In this document: positions 52,899 through 64,000 of the stretch, in pieces
How the letters are laid out: each line of letters starts with the position of its first letter
How positions within the stretch are numbered: the first letter of the stretch is position 1
DNA from: Eremophila alpestris peregrina
Taxonomy: Eukaryota; Chordata; Aves; Passeriformes; Alaudidae
DNA length: 64,000 nt
Direction: 5' to 3'
NCBI GenBank assembly: GCA_009792885.1
Contig: WMCF01000007.1
Location: 12,544,388-12,608,387 of the forward strand
Made by a program: the position numbers and the translations under genes
The notes under the pieces: model-generated
The model's input: only the letters and a program-made list of their open reading frames with translations
Databases searched by the model: none
Told to the model about the DNA's origin: nothing

Positions 52899-55800
52899 CT
52901 GGAAAAAAAAGTAGTTCCCATTACATTAGGCAAAGGGTTAATATCTTCCAAGTATTGAGTAATTTATTTTAAATATTATTTAAAAAAAGAAAAGCAGCAT
53001 CTTAAAAATACAACCCAACATTCAAATTTTTTCAAATGTGAAGATGGAACAGGAAGAAAGAAGTTCTTGAAAACAACAATTTAAGGCAATTTAAGTTTTT
53101 TAAGTAAGGTGCAACTTGACTTTTTTGGAAAGTCTGAGAGATGGTGAGTCAACACATATTTTCATGAAACAGATATACTTAAGATCCTGGTGGACTTTCA
53201 AATGTGAATAAATTGACCTTGTTCTGCTGATGTCTGATTCTATTAATACTCACTTGTGCTGGCACAAGCAGAGTCTGATTGTACCCAGACTAATACTAAA
53301 TTTGTTAGCTTAGATGTTGTTGACAATCTGCTTCAAGACAAGAGCCTAAGGTAAGCCTTAGCATGTCCATGACCAAACATTAACTTAAGTACTTTAGGTC
53401 TCCATGCTGAACTAGATTATGACTGCAGAAGGTACAGATGTATCCCTAATTTTTAATGTAGTTCTACAACAAATCCGTCTAACATCCAAACAACAATAAA
53501 AAAGTGTATTTTTTTACTATTCAATATCCAATCAAAAACCTACTGCAGCTAGCTGGAATAAGTCTCACTACAATTCAGATTTTACTTTTTACCCCACTTT
53601 TCAAAATTTGAAACTTTATGCTGTTTCTTTCCTTTCTAGGATGACAACAATTAGAAAGTGTAAATACTACAGGGATTAATTTGCCCAAGAGAGTGTGATA
53701 GATTTTCAAGAAGCCTGAGAATCATTCTTCTAAACAAAGACATTATGTTCAAATATATAACTAAAATCCCAGCTTTTTAAAAGGGTGGTAAAGCATTTCC
53801 AAGCTTTCCAAATTATCCATTGTATTCAGCAAATTATATTTCATTATTTCATCAGTATTTCAGGAGTCAAAATACAAGTTAGAAAATAAAAAGCAAGGAT
53901 ACTTCTACTACACTGTAGTGCTGTTTGGAAAATGAACCTTGATGGGTGAATAGCTATTTTTTTGCCTATCTCATTAACTATGAATTAACTATAAAAACAT
54001 AGTTGTTAAATTTGGCAGATACCATTGTGATATAACCAGTCATGATTTATCTTACTACCTAAATACAAAAAACAAACAAAAAAAACCCTTGAAAAAGAAT
54101 ATTCTGCTTAGAGAGGTGTTTACAAGGTTCTTCAAATTATAAAGAGTTCTCAGGAAATGTATTTGCATTTCACAGATCACTTACAGAACACTGGAAGTGT
54201 AATTGTCAATATATGTAGCCATGGCTTTCATCTCCTATTCAGGAAAGGAACTATGCTGTGATAGGTCAATATTTTTTTCTCTAAGAATGGGTGTCAGAAA
54301 TTCAATTTTAAGAACAAGTTTTATGAAAATGGGCTATTTTTCTGCAGCCCATTTTCTAGGTTGAAAATCTGTTATTGCAGCATTGACTCTCCTCCCAGCA
54401 TATTGTTCACACGTTCCAAGTGAGAGAATTAGCTCATTCTCTGCATAAAAGACAAGTACTCTACATAAATGCTGCAAAATATTTTAACAACCACGCATGG
54501 GTTTCTTGAAGGAAGAGGAGTTTGTTGTTTTCATAAGTAACAAAAAGATGTTCTTAAAATATTACAGAAATAGAAAATTTCCCATATTCCTCATTTCTTT
54601 ATCACTTTGGAGTGACAATACATTTTGAAATGTGAAATTGTTCAAGAGGATGGGAGCACTTGTTCCTCCATAGCTCTGATCTCTAATGTTGCTTGTTCCC
54701 AGACACCAGAGGCTGGCAGCACAGGTACAGACAGTCATTATCTACTGAAGCATCATGAGGTGTCCCTACAGCATACAAATAAGCAGCTGAAGAGATGGAA
54801 AAATGGAAAGTTGTAAAGTGATCCGGAAAGATATCAAGTGGAAGGGGTGTGCCAAGAGTCACTTTTATGCTTATTCCTTTCTTTTTTCCTAGCTTGGCAG
54901 TGAAGAAATGCCATTGCTCGTCCTGCAAAGAAGTATCAAGGACATTGATTAAACAATTCTTAAGGGAAATTTTGATAAAAAGCTTGTTTTCTGTGCTACA
55001 AATGTACACAACTTGTCCTTGCAAGGACTTTTGCCATAGAAAGAAATATTTCTTGTCACATGTCTGAAAACCACATTGGTAAGGAACAACGGGGGTTTAT
55101 TACAGGAATCTATGTTAATTGTTATTTTTCTAATCAATAAAGAGGCTGTAAACTGTAATATTTCATTACCAGAATACACTCTTGAGGTAAACCAGTAAAC
55201 ACTGTGCTTTTCCTTCCCAGATTGGAACTCTGGCAAAAGCATAATAAGTAACAAGCCATGTATGAAAATGAAAAGAAAGACACTTTGGAAAATGAGCTTT
55301 TACAATTTTGCTTTACAAACTTGAAATTAGAATCACCTCATGTAACTCACAAATGCACATAAAAGTATAGGTGAAATTAAACAGAAGGCTCTTCTCTGGT
55401 TAATGACCTTGACAAAACTTTAATAAAGCTGTGGAAGTTGGACAGTTTCATATATTTGTGGCTTTTTAGATAGCTAATGCATGGCTGTAGCTCCAGTACT
55501 TTTCCTACCCTTTCCCCCTAGATTTTAGAACAATAAGCTAATCTTGTAATACATTCCTGAAATACCGTTTAGTCTTATTGTCAGGAGCATGGCCTACAAG
55601 AAGAACATTTTGTTTTCCAACCAGAATCTGAGAAATCATAACAAGAAGTGGGGCAAAGAAGCCTTTGTACTAATTCCTTGGCTGGGTTACTGGGGCCACT
55701 GAATCTTCTATTGGATGTACCCATTAAATATCCTCATAAATTAACCTTATAAAAATTGTAGACACCCAGACAGGTGTGCCTATCACCATTGGGACACCTG

Positions 55801-56257
55801 GAAGCTACCAAATAAAGCAAAAAAATGCTTTTTACTTTACTATTTTAATACTTTTGCAAGGGTTTTTTTTCTCTCTCGATTATAAGCAACATTTATGGAT
55901 ACCATTTAGCCTAAGGCAGCAACAATTGTGTCATATTCAGGAAACCCTGTGCACATGGGCCAAGGTTGTGCTTCACAGAAAGTGCCTGTATGGAAAGACT
56001 GCCAAGGAAGGGATTTAAGTTTTCAGGGGAAATGCTTTAGTTGCTTTAGTAACAATCCTCTACATCATTCACAGCTCTTGGTTTAACAGCCCAATGTTAC
56101 CATCTCTCCAAGAGTCTAAGGGCACATTCTGCTTTACTGCCTCAGCCTGAAGAGCTTCCACTTTTCTTGGGAGCCTCAAGCCAGCAACAGCAGAAGTGTG
56201 ATCTGCATCACTTCACAGCAGAGCTGCCACTTCCAGCCTAAGAAAGAGCTCCTTTTC

Positions 56258-56276
56258 TTTTTTTTTTTTTTTTTTT
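56258..56276. repeat. T19 homopolymer
   Basis: Nineteen T in a row about 145 bp from the CR1 microsatellite in GRXCR1 intron 1. No element is recognised next to it. Confidence 0.9.
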
Positions 56277-56420
56277 CTGTCTAGAGAGAAAAAGTAGTTG
56301 CTCCACCAGTTTAATCCTGTTCATGATTGAACATGAAAAAGCCACAACACTGCTTACTTTGGGCCTGACTCAGTCTTTTCCCAGACTTCTTTATCAGGTC
56401 AGTCTGGGCTTTGACGAAGC

Positions 56421-56508
56421 ATAGAACCATAGAACCATAGAACCATAGAACCATAGAACCATAGAACCATAGAACCATAGAACCATAGAACCATAGAACC
56501 ATAGAACC
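56421..56508 (-). repeat. Microsatellite (ATAGAACC)11 at the CR1 3' end
   Basis: Eleven perfect tandem copies of ATAGAACC fill exactly 88 bp; on the minus strand the unit is GGTTCTAT. It sits where CR1 elements normally carry only a few copies of an 8-bp terminal repeat. Because 8 is not a multiple of 3, the three frames of the array merge into one 8-residue periodic peptide (MVLWFYGS on the minus strand), which gives a spurious open frame. Confidence 0.98.
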
Positions 56509-56640
56509 ATGGAATGGTTTGGGTTGTAAGGGACTTTAGGGATCACCTGCTTCCAACACCCCTGCCATGAGCAGGGATACCTCCCACTAGACCAGTTCGT
56601 TCAAAGCCCTGTCCATCCTGGTTCTGATGTACAACTTGAG
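56421..56640 (-). mobile_element. CR1 LINE 3' end with expanded terminal repeat
   Basis: Read on the plus strand the element begins with the terminal repeat, then 'atggaatggtttgggttg', 'aagggactttagggatcacc', 'ccctgccatgagcaggga' and 'cctcccactagaccag', which is the reverse complement of the avian CR1 3' UTR. Similarity fades after 'tccatcctggttctg' near 56620-56640. It is therefore a strongly 5'-truncated insertion of about 130-220 bp, in the same transcriptional direction as GRXCR1 and lying in its first intron. Confidence 0.93.
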
Positions 56641-58074
56641 GAAATCTATACCTTTGCCCTCCCACTGATGTCCATCTGACACAGTTGCAACTAAATATAA
56701 CCCTTAACTGGGCAAATCTTGAGGGATGTCATCCATGAGGCTAAATCTGTTAGCTCATTATCAAGTCGGACCACAAAAGAAAGGAAGAAATTGTTGATGA
56801 AAAAGAGAAGGCTCAATAGAGCAAGCTGATGAGCAAGAAAATTAAGTGAGGCTGGGGACTGAAAAATAGCTGAAAACACAGAATTAACAAAAACCAGATA
56901 ATAAACCTAAAATGCCAGGATACTGAGAGAGGAAGAGTGGCAGACACTAAATGTAGAAATAAAAACATGAAAAATATGTCAAAAATAAAAGGAGATAGGC
57001 AGCAAAACAAACCAAAGTAAATGATAAAACAGAGAGAAGGTCACTGAAATAAGACATCCTGAACCTTTTTAAGAAGAAATCCCAGTAATCAATGTAACTA
57101 CAACAAATTTATTACAGAATGTGTGAATCTCCAAAATGTTTGGAAATTTTGGGATGTATTTAAAAAAAAAAACCTGTTGTATATTACTAGAGCCTCAGAA
57201 ATATGAAATATATGAGAATAACACTTCTAAAACATGTCTTTGAGAATTTACCTTTTCTCTGTAACAGTTGCCTCAACAATAACAGATTTCTCAGTCGCTC
57301 TGATAAAACAGTACAACAGTCAGGTGTTTCCATGGTGCTTCTGAAAGCCAGATAAATACCATGAATCTCTCATGAACATCTCTGGGTTCAGACTTTCTCC
57401 ACTATACCTTATCCCTTGCTTTTGGGTCCAGCTGCAACTGAAGCAGCAGCAGAAATATCCATGTTTTTTCTATTGGTCTCATAGTTACCTTGGCCCTGAC
57501 CAGTCCTGCCAGTCTGAGCAGATAATTCTCACCTGTTTGTGAGAATTTATAAAATTAACTATTGAATAACCATACCAAATTAATTATTTACCATATTTGC
57601 CATGCAACACTCTCTAAACACTATAGATTTTCTTTAATATATTTTTTGACATTTTTGTCTGCTTTGCTGACTTTGAGTGGCTTTTTATCTTCGGACCAAA
57701 AACCTTAATATAGCTATTTTTGCAGCCTGACTAATAGCATTCAAAAGGCCAAGCCAATGCTTCTCTTCTTGTAATGTAAGGACCACTGCTATATCCCTTG
57801 GGGCATAAAGTGATTGCTCCTAAAACAGTGGTGAAATTAGATTTTGAAGAACTTTGTATATGACCATCTCTGCAAACAACTAAACAGACAAGTCCATCAG
57901 TGAGAGGAATAGTATACTCATGATGTTAAACTCATTTTCATTTGGTTGCAAATTAAAATCATGAGAGCAACACTACCAAAGTAGTCATAAGCAGTTTTTT
58001 AATCCTCTCTCTATAATGAAAGTATAAACATCTGGTTTAACCCCATCAGTTGCAAAAAACAGCTATTTACATGC

Positions 58075-58091
58075 ATATATATATATATATA
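58075..58091. repeat. (AT)8 dinucleotide repeat
   Basis: Eight and a half perfect AT units in GRXCR1 intron 1. Confidence 0.9.
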
Positions 58092-61000
58092 ATTAATTTC
58101 AATGAAAGCATCACCCACAAATTTACATTTGTTTCTTTTAAAGAACAAAATAATAAATGAAAAAGTATTTGCCGGTATAGTAGTTTGATAAAAGCTGAGA
58201 TGCTTTATCACATATGGCATTTTTGAAGGTTTTTACTATGTTCAAGTGTAACACTCTACATGTTGTTCATGCAGTACTGAATTGTGACCTAAATCAAGGG
58301 CTGATATACCCTTCTCTGCCTCACAGTATCATCTTTCAGCATCTCAGAGCACTCTGCTGAATTATGCACCCCTTGGCTCTGTAATTAGATACTATCAGAC
58401 TGGCAGAAGTATCTGCTTCACTAAGTAGGCTGAGGCAGGAATCTAGAGCACATTACAAACCCTGTGCCAGAGATGCTTCAGTGAGTAAATGCAACTCATG
58501 ATCTGACAAAAATGTTGAGTAGATGTAAATGAGTTATACATATATATGTATTTTGTATGTATGCTTGCATTTCTAAAAACTTTGAGTTAAGCTGCTTACT
58601 TCATAATTGGCATTACATCATTTATTACTTGAATTTGTATCGATAACTGAGAGGCAAGAAGAATTGTGATTTAACAATAATCTTCTGATCACAATCTGGT
58701 TTGAACTTTCAGGTTTTATTTCACACTCAGAAAAGGAAGGGAAGAAAATAGCTATGAGTTTCTTGTTGAAGAAGTTCTGCAGAAAAAGAAGTGTCAAAAT
58801 TTAAGCCTTTAACTTCTTCAAGATTTAAAACTTTTTACTAGCTTTTACATTTTAAAAGACTTCTAAAATCTATACTAAAAGTAATGAACACTTTCTGACA
58901 GATAATTTGAAAGTCAAAAGCTATGACCAGAATGTTTCGATTTTTTTTCTACGTTACTCCATGAGAACATACATGTTCTCAAAAATGTATAATATTTTAT
59001 GAAAAGCATACTTTTCATGCAGTTATTGTTTGTGTGAAAACATGCAACATTTGAATGAGGTGGCTGAAGATTGCAGGTCTATGTTCAAGCAAAAACCACA
59101 ATAATTGCCATCATAACCACACAGAACAATGCTAACAGTGTTGTGAACCAGTCCATTCTGTTTGTTGGTTGCCTGGTTCAAATTAAAGTTTTAATGCCAT
59201 TTTTCAGGAAGGATTGATTTGCTGGTCAGAAGACCTCTTCCAACACACAGACTTCATCTAGCAAAATAAAATGTTTTTCTTATGGAAGTAAGATCTGTTT
59301 ACACACACTGAAGCTGTTGCAAGCAGTCCACAGCCATGGTGTGCATTTTTCATATGAAATCACATTCCCTCTCACTTCACTGTTTGCAGTCCAAGCCTTT
59401 GTGGGCTCTCACACAACAAAGCACAGTGCTCACGTAAATTTGAATCTACACTCTCTCAAGTACTTTATTACATTAAGATTGCAGTCGTGTTTGCATTGTC
59501 TTCAAGGACCTAGCACTGCATCAGTATTCAGTAAAATTCAGAACTTTATTAAATTCAGGAAACTGAGCATATTGGAAAAACTCAATAGAATGAAGGCTGA
59601 CTTCTGCAACACAGCACTCGAACACTCAAGTCAAAGTATGTACTGACCTTCTCTTAAAATAACACTGTATTTATGCAGTTTTGGCAGTTAAAGGGACTAT
59701 AAACTGTAGGATTTGTCATCTTTGACCCCTTAGGGCAGTGGAATGATATCACCAGTAGCTATCCTCATGGCTAGCAGCAAGCTGGGAAGGTCCACCGATA
59801 CCAATTTACAAGTGAGGCCATCAAGACCTGCACCCCTAAACAGGGGTCTGGGACACTCCCAAACAGATACTAGTTTTGTTTTCTCCAAAAAAAATGGTCA
59901 GGTCACCTTTTTTCTCTGCCTGTAAAATAGCACAAATATTTGTGTGGCTTTTGTCAGGCTGCATGCTGTAACTCACCTCACCCACAAACAGTGATGAACA
60001 CATCAGTTTCCAAAAGCTGTGTAGGAGTCCAGGCTCCTCTGCCTGTCGTAACACAGTACATGAGACGCCTCTTTTGTTCCTGTTTGCATTTCATAGGGCT
60101 AGATAACTCTGAGGAGCTGGGCACAGTTACAGGGAAGGGCTATGATCCAGCAACAACCTGAATTCTTTGATCTTCTAGCTCCTGGGCTACTCTTATCTCT
60201 CTTATCTACTAACACAACATATACTGCTGATTGTAAAATAGCACAGTTTTACCTCCTGAAGGTTGACATCTTCAAAATTGTTCAACTGTAGTGTAAAATA
60301 GATCCAAAATGCAATTATGCCTTAGATATTGATATAGCACATTTGTATATGTTTGTAACTCATTTGTACTTTTCAGACTGTACATCAATATTGGAGATGT
60401 CAGAATAAAATAACAAAAGTAATAACCTGCATGTGATATTTACACTGTTCCGTTTATTCTAAAATCTATTAACAGTATACTAAAATATGAAAAACCAAAA
60501 GGAAGTCTTTCCATGCTCTGACACCATGGGTATATGTGTTGTTACTCCTTCTGTTCCTCAAATAATACAATATAACATCATGTCTCTTTGTCTGCCACTG
60601 CAGGCTTCTCCACATATCTTCTGCACAGGCTGCTGTTCAAGGGATATCAAAGTGTTTCATTTCAAAGCAGAAATTATACTTATAATACCCCAGCAAAGGA
60701 GTACAGGGCATGACCTGGCCTCTCCCTGCTCTTTGTAATGCTTCAGCAATCAGCAGGCTCAGAAGGTACGAAGACTACAGCTGAGCTCACCTCCCAGTGT
60801 CCTTATTGCTGCTCACCCAGCACACACTCCCACAAGCAGGTTACAGCCTGCTCACAGGTGACCTGAGCTCTGATAAGAGAACAGGTTATCTGCCCAGGGC
60901 TCATGGTCTCTGCTAGACCCTGCTGCCTCTGCCTTTGTAGCCTCTAGAGTCAAACTGTGTGATACACGTTTAGCTCTGACTCTGGGGTAAAGGCTGCTCC

Positions 61001-61943
61001 TGTTCAACAGGGCACAGAGAGGCTGTGAAGTCAGCCAGGGCAAAATTTATTTCAAATAAATAAAAAATATGTTCAAGTTAGTAGAAAGAAGATTGCTATT
61101 TGTCCAATTCTAATTTGATTTTGTTTATTGAGTGCTGCAAGTTCTATCAGCGTTTTCATATTAATGTATTTATTCCATTCAGCATATGATAGGATAAAAT
61201 AAAACATTTGAAAATCAGAAGCAAATCTGTGATTAATTCTAACCTAGTCTGCACTAGAAATACTATAATATAATGCTTGATAATCTTTTGCTTGCTCAGT
61301 CCTTATTTCTCTCTCACCCCATATTTACCAATTAGACATCTGCAAGAAATTCTTCTCAAACAAAAAAAAGAGACAGTCTCTGAGAAGACCCTTGGAAATC
61401 TGGTTCCTCTGGCTGAGAAGAAAGGAGAAGCATTTCTTTGTTCTGCAAGGCCACTCCTTGCAAAGATTGAAGGGGAAGAAGCAGGAGCTACTGAAAATAG
61501 TTTTGTTCTCAGCAGTTTATGTGAGGCACTGAAAGCCAAAACAAGGAGGGTCCAACAACCTGCTTTCGCATTGTGCAGTTCTTTGAACCATTCCTGTATT
61601 CAGGAGAAGCCAGACAAGATGAACCTAGCTTGTCCTATGACATTTGTATGAAGCCTCTTCAGGCAGAGCCTCCTGTGTAGGGAATAGACTAAGAGAGGTA
61701 ACAGCTGAGTTGTTACTATTGTTTGAATGCCCCTTAATTGTTGCAGAGATCTGTATGATTCAATTGGCTAGTATCCTCTTCCCCTCACATTAGCCTTATA
61801 AAGGCACCAAGTAAAACACAATATTATGGAGCACAAAACAAATATCTATACAATATTAGAGCCAGCCACATGTTCCATGGGTAGTCTTTCTGCCTATAAA
61901 AAGTTGGACTGCCAAAAACCTTGACATTTCCACTACCAAATAA

Positions 61944-62193
61944 AATCATAGAATCATAAAATGGTTTGGGTTGGAAGAAGACCTCCATGTTATGGGTAGG
62001 GACACCTTCCACTAAACCAGGTCACTCAAAGACCCATCCAGCCTGGCCTTGAACATTTTCAGGGATAGGGCATCCACAACTTTTCTGGGCAACCTGTTCA
62101 CCACCCCCAAAGAAGGAATTTCTTCCTAATATGTAATCTAGACTTACTCTCTTTCTGTTGGAAGTTATTCCCCCTAGTCCTATTGTTACATCT
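61944..62193 (-). mobile_element. CR1 LINE 3' end
   Basis: The plus strand shows 'atcatagaatcataaaatgg', then 'tttgggttggaagaagacct', 'cactaaaccaggtcactcaa', 'ccatccagcctggccttgaa', 'gggcatccacaac', 'ttctgggcaacctgttcacc' and 'aatttcttcctaat', ending with 'ccccctagtcctattgttac'. This is the reverse complement of about 250 bp of the avian CR1 3' UTR. Only about two degenerate copies of the terminal 8-mer remain. It lies in GRXCR1 intron 1 in the direction of the gene. Confidence 0.95.
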
Positions 62194-63548
62194 TTATGAA
62201 TTCTTTCACATTGGAAAAATCCAACACAAATTTCAGGATGGTACACTTTTTTAGCATTAACCAGAGAAAATTATTTAAGAAAATTTTCATCAGCCATCAG
62301 AATCATCCTGTAAAAATAATATGCCATAATTTTCTGAGGATAGACAGGTTTAGTTCTTTGCCATTTACAGCAGGAATCTCCCAGTGCAACATTAAGACAG
62401 CAGTCAGAAAATATCTAAGCCAAGTTTCAGCAAGGCATATGATAACATTCGCCTTCATTTTCAAAGTGTGCTGTGGGATCTCACACCAAAATAGGCATTG
62501 AAACCTCATAGCTTTTCAGCCTCGTTATGATCTCTCCTACAAAATATGTCTCCATAGCCAAATCTTTCCTGGATTAAGTAACATTTCAAATCAGGAATTG
62601 GGTGTTGTCCCGTTGCTTTGATTCCTTTGAGTTTATCAATCATCGTAAGCCATGGAAAGAATTACTCTAGGATTATTATTTTATATCTATTTTTTTGGCT
62701 AATAGTACACATACATTTCGAGGCCTTTAACCTGTTCTAATTGGTAACCAAGATTCAGCCTTGTAAAAGTAAACATGACAGAGAAAATGCTCTGTCATTC
62801 ACAAGGCATTCACTAAATAAAGTGAATGAAACAGCAGTATTTCCTAGAATACACGAGGCAAAGGGAATGTATTTGTCATTAAGAAGGTTTACTGGAGGTA
62901 TACTTCATAAAATTATTTTCTATTTCTATTTCAATTCTTTGAGTACACGTTAGTGACTATTCACCTGGATAAACTTCCATGGGAGTTAGCGTATGCATTT
63001 TACCAAATACAGAGTTTTCTTGTCAGGTGAGCAAATTGGGCTCAGACCACATGGGAAGCACCCTTGCTTGTCCTGACATTGATCTTCATTTTCACTGAGA
63101 GCTTGAGTGTTTCTCAGCCTTCAGTGACTGGCCATGGCACATTCAGGCCTTGTTTTTTCACCTAGTAATGAACTGTGTTTTGTCATCTCTGAAACAAACT
63201 CATTGGGAAAGGAGAGAGGAAAGTTAATGATTTGTTCTGATGCTGTTCATCAAACAGCCTGTTCTTATATTATCCTCTTCTTCCCTCATTAACTCATTTA
63301 AGAGTAGCAAAATTTGCTATACAAGAGAAAAGGTGCTGGGATTACTTTACTCACAAACACAGTATTTTCAAAATGGCTCCTTTGAGACAGAAAACAACAC
63401 TATAGACTATAAACTTTTTCTTTCCAGCAAAACAAGCTCAGTTTTTTAGTAGGACAATGCTGCTGTTTGTATTTGCTTTTCATGGCTGTTTTACAGTATG
63501 TTTAATATGAACATGCTTAATATCTACCTTAACTTATACAAGACACAA

Positions 63549-63720
63549 CACTGCCCAGAGAAATTGTGAATACTCCCTCCACAGAAGGGTCAAGGCAGGG
63601 TTAGGTGGGACTATGGGCAACCTTGTCTAGCAAGGGGCATGCCTGCCCATGACAAGTGGGTTGGAACGAGATAATCTTTAAGGTCACTTCCAACACAAAC
63701 CATTCTATGATTCTGTGATT
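63549..63720 (+). mobile_element. CR1 LINE 3' end
   Basis: From 'ctgcccagagaaattgtg' through 'gggcaaccttgtctagcaag', 'gcctgcccatgacaagtggg' and 'ttggaacgagataatcttta' to 'aggtcacttccaacacaaac' and 'cattctatgattctgtgatt', this follows the last 170 bp of avian CR1. The intact 8-bp terminal repeats and modest divergence point to a moderately young copy. It lies in GRXCR1 intron 1, opposite to the gene. Confidence 0.95.
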
Positions 63721-64000
63721 TCAAATGGTGCAAACAGCAACACCTGTCCTAAAAATGAGCTTTCTTTGGCATTAGGTTACGCCATATTTCCCCTTTGTGC
63801 CTGCTCTGTACTGCAAGGCTGATTTTAGTGTGCTGTAAACCTGGCATCCAACCAGGGAAACATTTTTCCACAGGTGCAGTGCTAGTAGGAGATTTATAAG
63901 CTAGTGTTCCTGATGTTTGATTATCTGCTGTGTTTGATAAATGGCTTTCAGCTGAATAATCAGAGTGGCGATAAAAACATTTTTTCTTTGTTTGATTTAA

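Larger units (their letters stand above)
52899..64000 (-). other. GRXCR1: GRXCR1 intron 1 (partial, donor outside window)
   Basis: All sequence above exon 2 appears to be intronic, because the protein must continue upstream and no frame here encodes the N-terminal part. The acceptor is CTTTTTTTTCCAG. The segment holds three CR1 3' ends (56.4, 61.9 and 63.5 kb), an 8-bp microsatellite, a T19 tract and an AT dinucleotide run. That the gene continues beyond 64 kb is inference from the missing first exon. Confidence 0.8.

Noticed and set aside
56311..56502. Open frame encoding a repeated MVLWFYGS-type peptide
   Set aside because: It is the translation of the (ATAGAACC)n microsatellite, not a gene.
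1..64000. CRISPR array, bacterial operon, phage or other prokaryotic system
   Set aside because: No spaced direct repeats, no dense coding, and the only gene is a spliced vertebrate gene.

Overview
The window reads as one piece of a vertebrate nuclear chromosome, most likely from a bird. It is AT-rich and gene-poor, with very long stretches lacking coding sequence. The one recognisable gene is split into short exons with GT/AG borders. The interspersed repeats are mainly CR1 LINE fragments of the avian type: they share a 3' block with the wording 'cattctatgattctgtg' preceded by 'aggtc(c/a)cttccaac'. The species cannot be fixed from the sequence alone.

The only gene supported is GRXCR1 (glutaredoxin and cysteine-rich domain containing 1), on the minus strand. 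Its last three coding exons lie at 52898-52659, 45224-45159 and 43234-43055, all joined in phase 0. They encode 161 residues: the end of the linker, a glutaredoxin-like domain and a C-terminal region with four CxxC pairs. A short 3' UTR of about 100 nt ends near an AATAAA signal at 42959-42954. The first coding exon, about 129 residues in relatives, is not in the window and should lie beyond position 64000. In other vertebrates this protein acts in stereocilia of inner-ear hair cells.

Layout: 1-42.9 kb is intergenic sequence downstream of GRXCR1. It holds a 1-kb decayed CR1 (1680-2670), a short CR1 scrap near 17.7 kb and a much older CR1/L3-like relic at about 25.63-25.98 kb. 43.0-52.9 kb is the 3' half of GRXCR1 with introns 2 and 3; intron 3 or 2 sequence also includes a weak MIR-like scrap at 46.0 kb. 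52.9-64 kb is part of intron 1, with three CR1 3' ends. One of these carries an expanded 8-bp microsatellite, (ATAGAACC)11, at 56421-56508.

I found no bacterial-type system, CRISPR array, rRNA, confident tRNA or intact mobile element, and nothing that I can defend as a wholly new biological system. The most useful second-look items are the CR1-seeded microsatellite, the altered active-site motif of the glutaredoxin domain, the very old LINE relic and the gene desert as a place to look for conserved non-coding elements.
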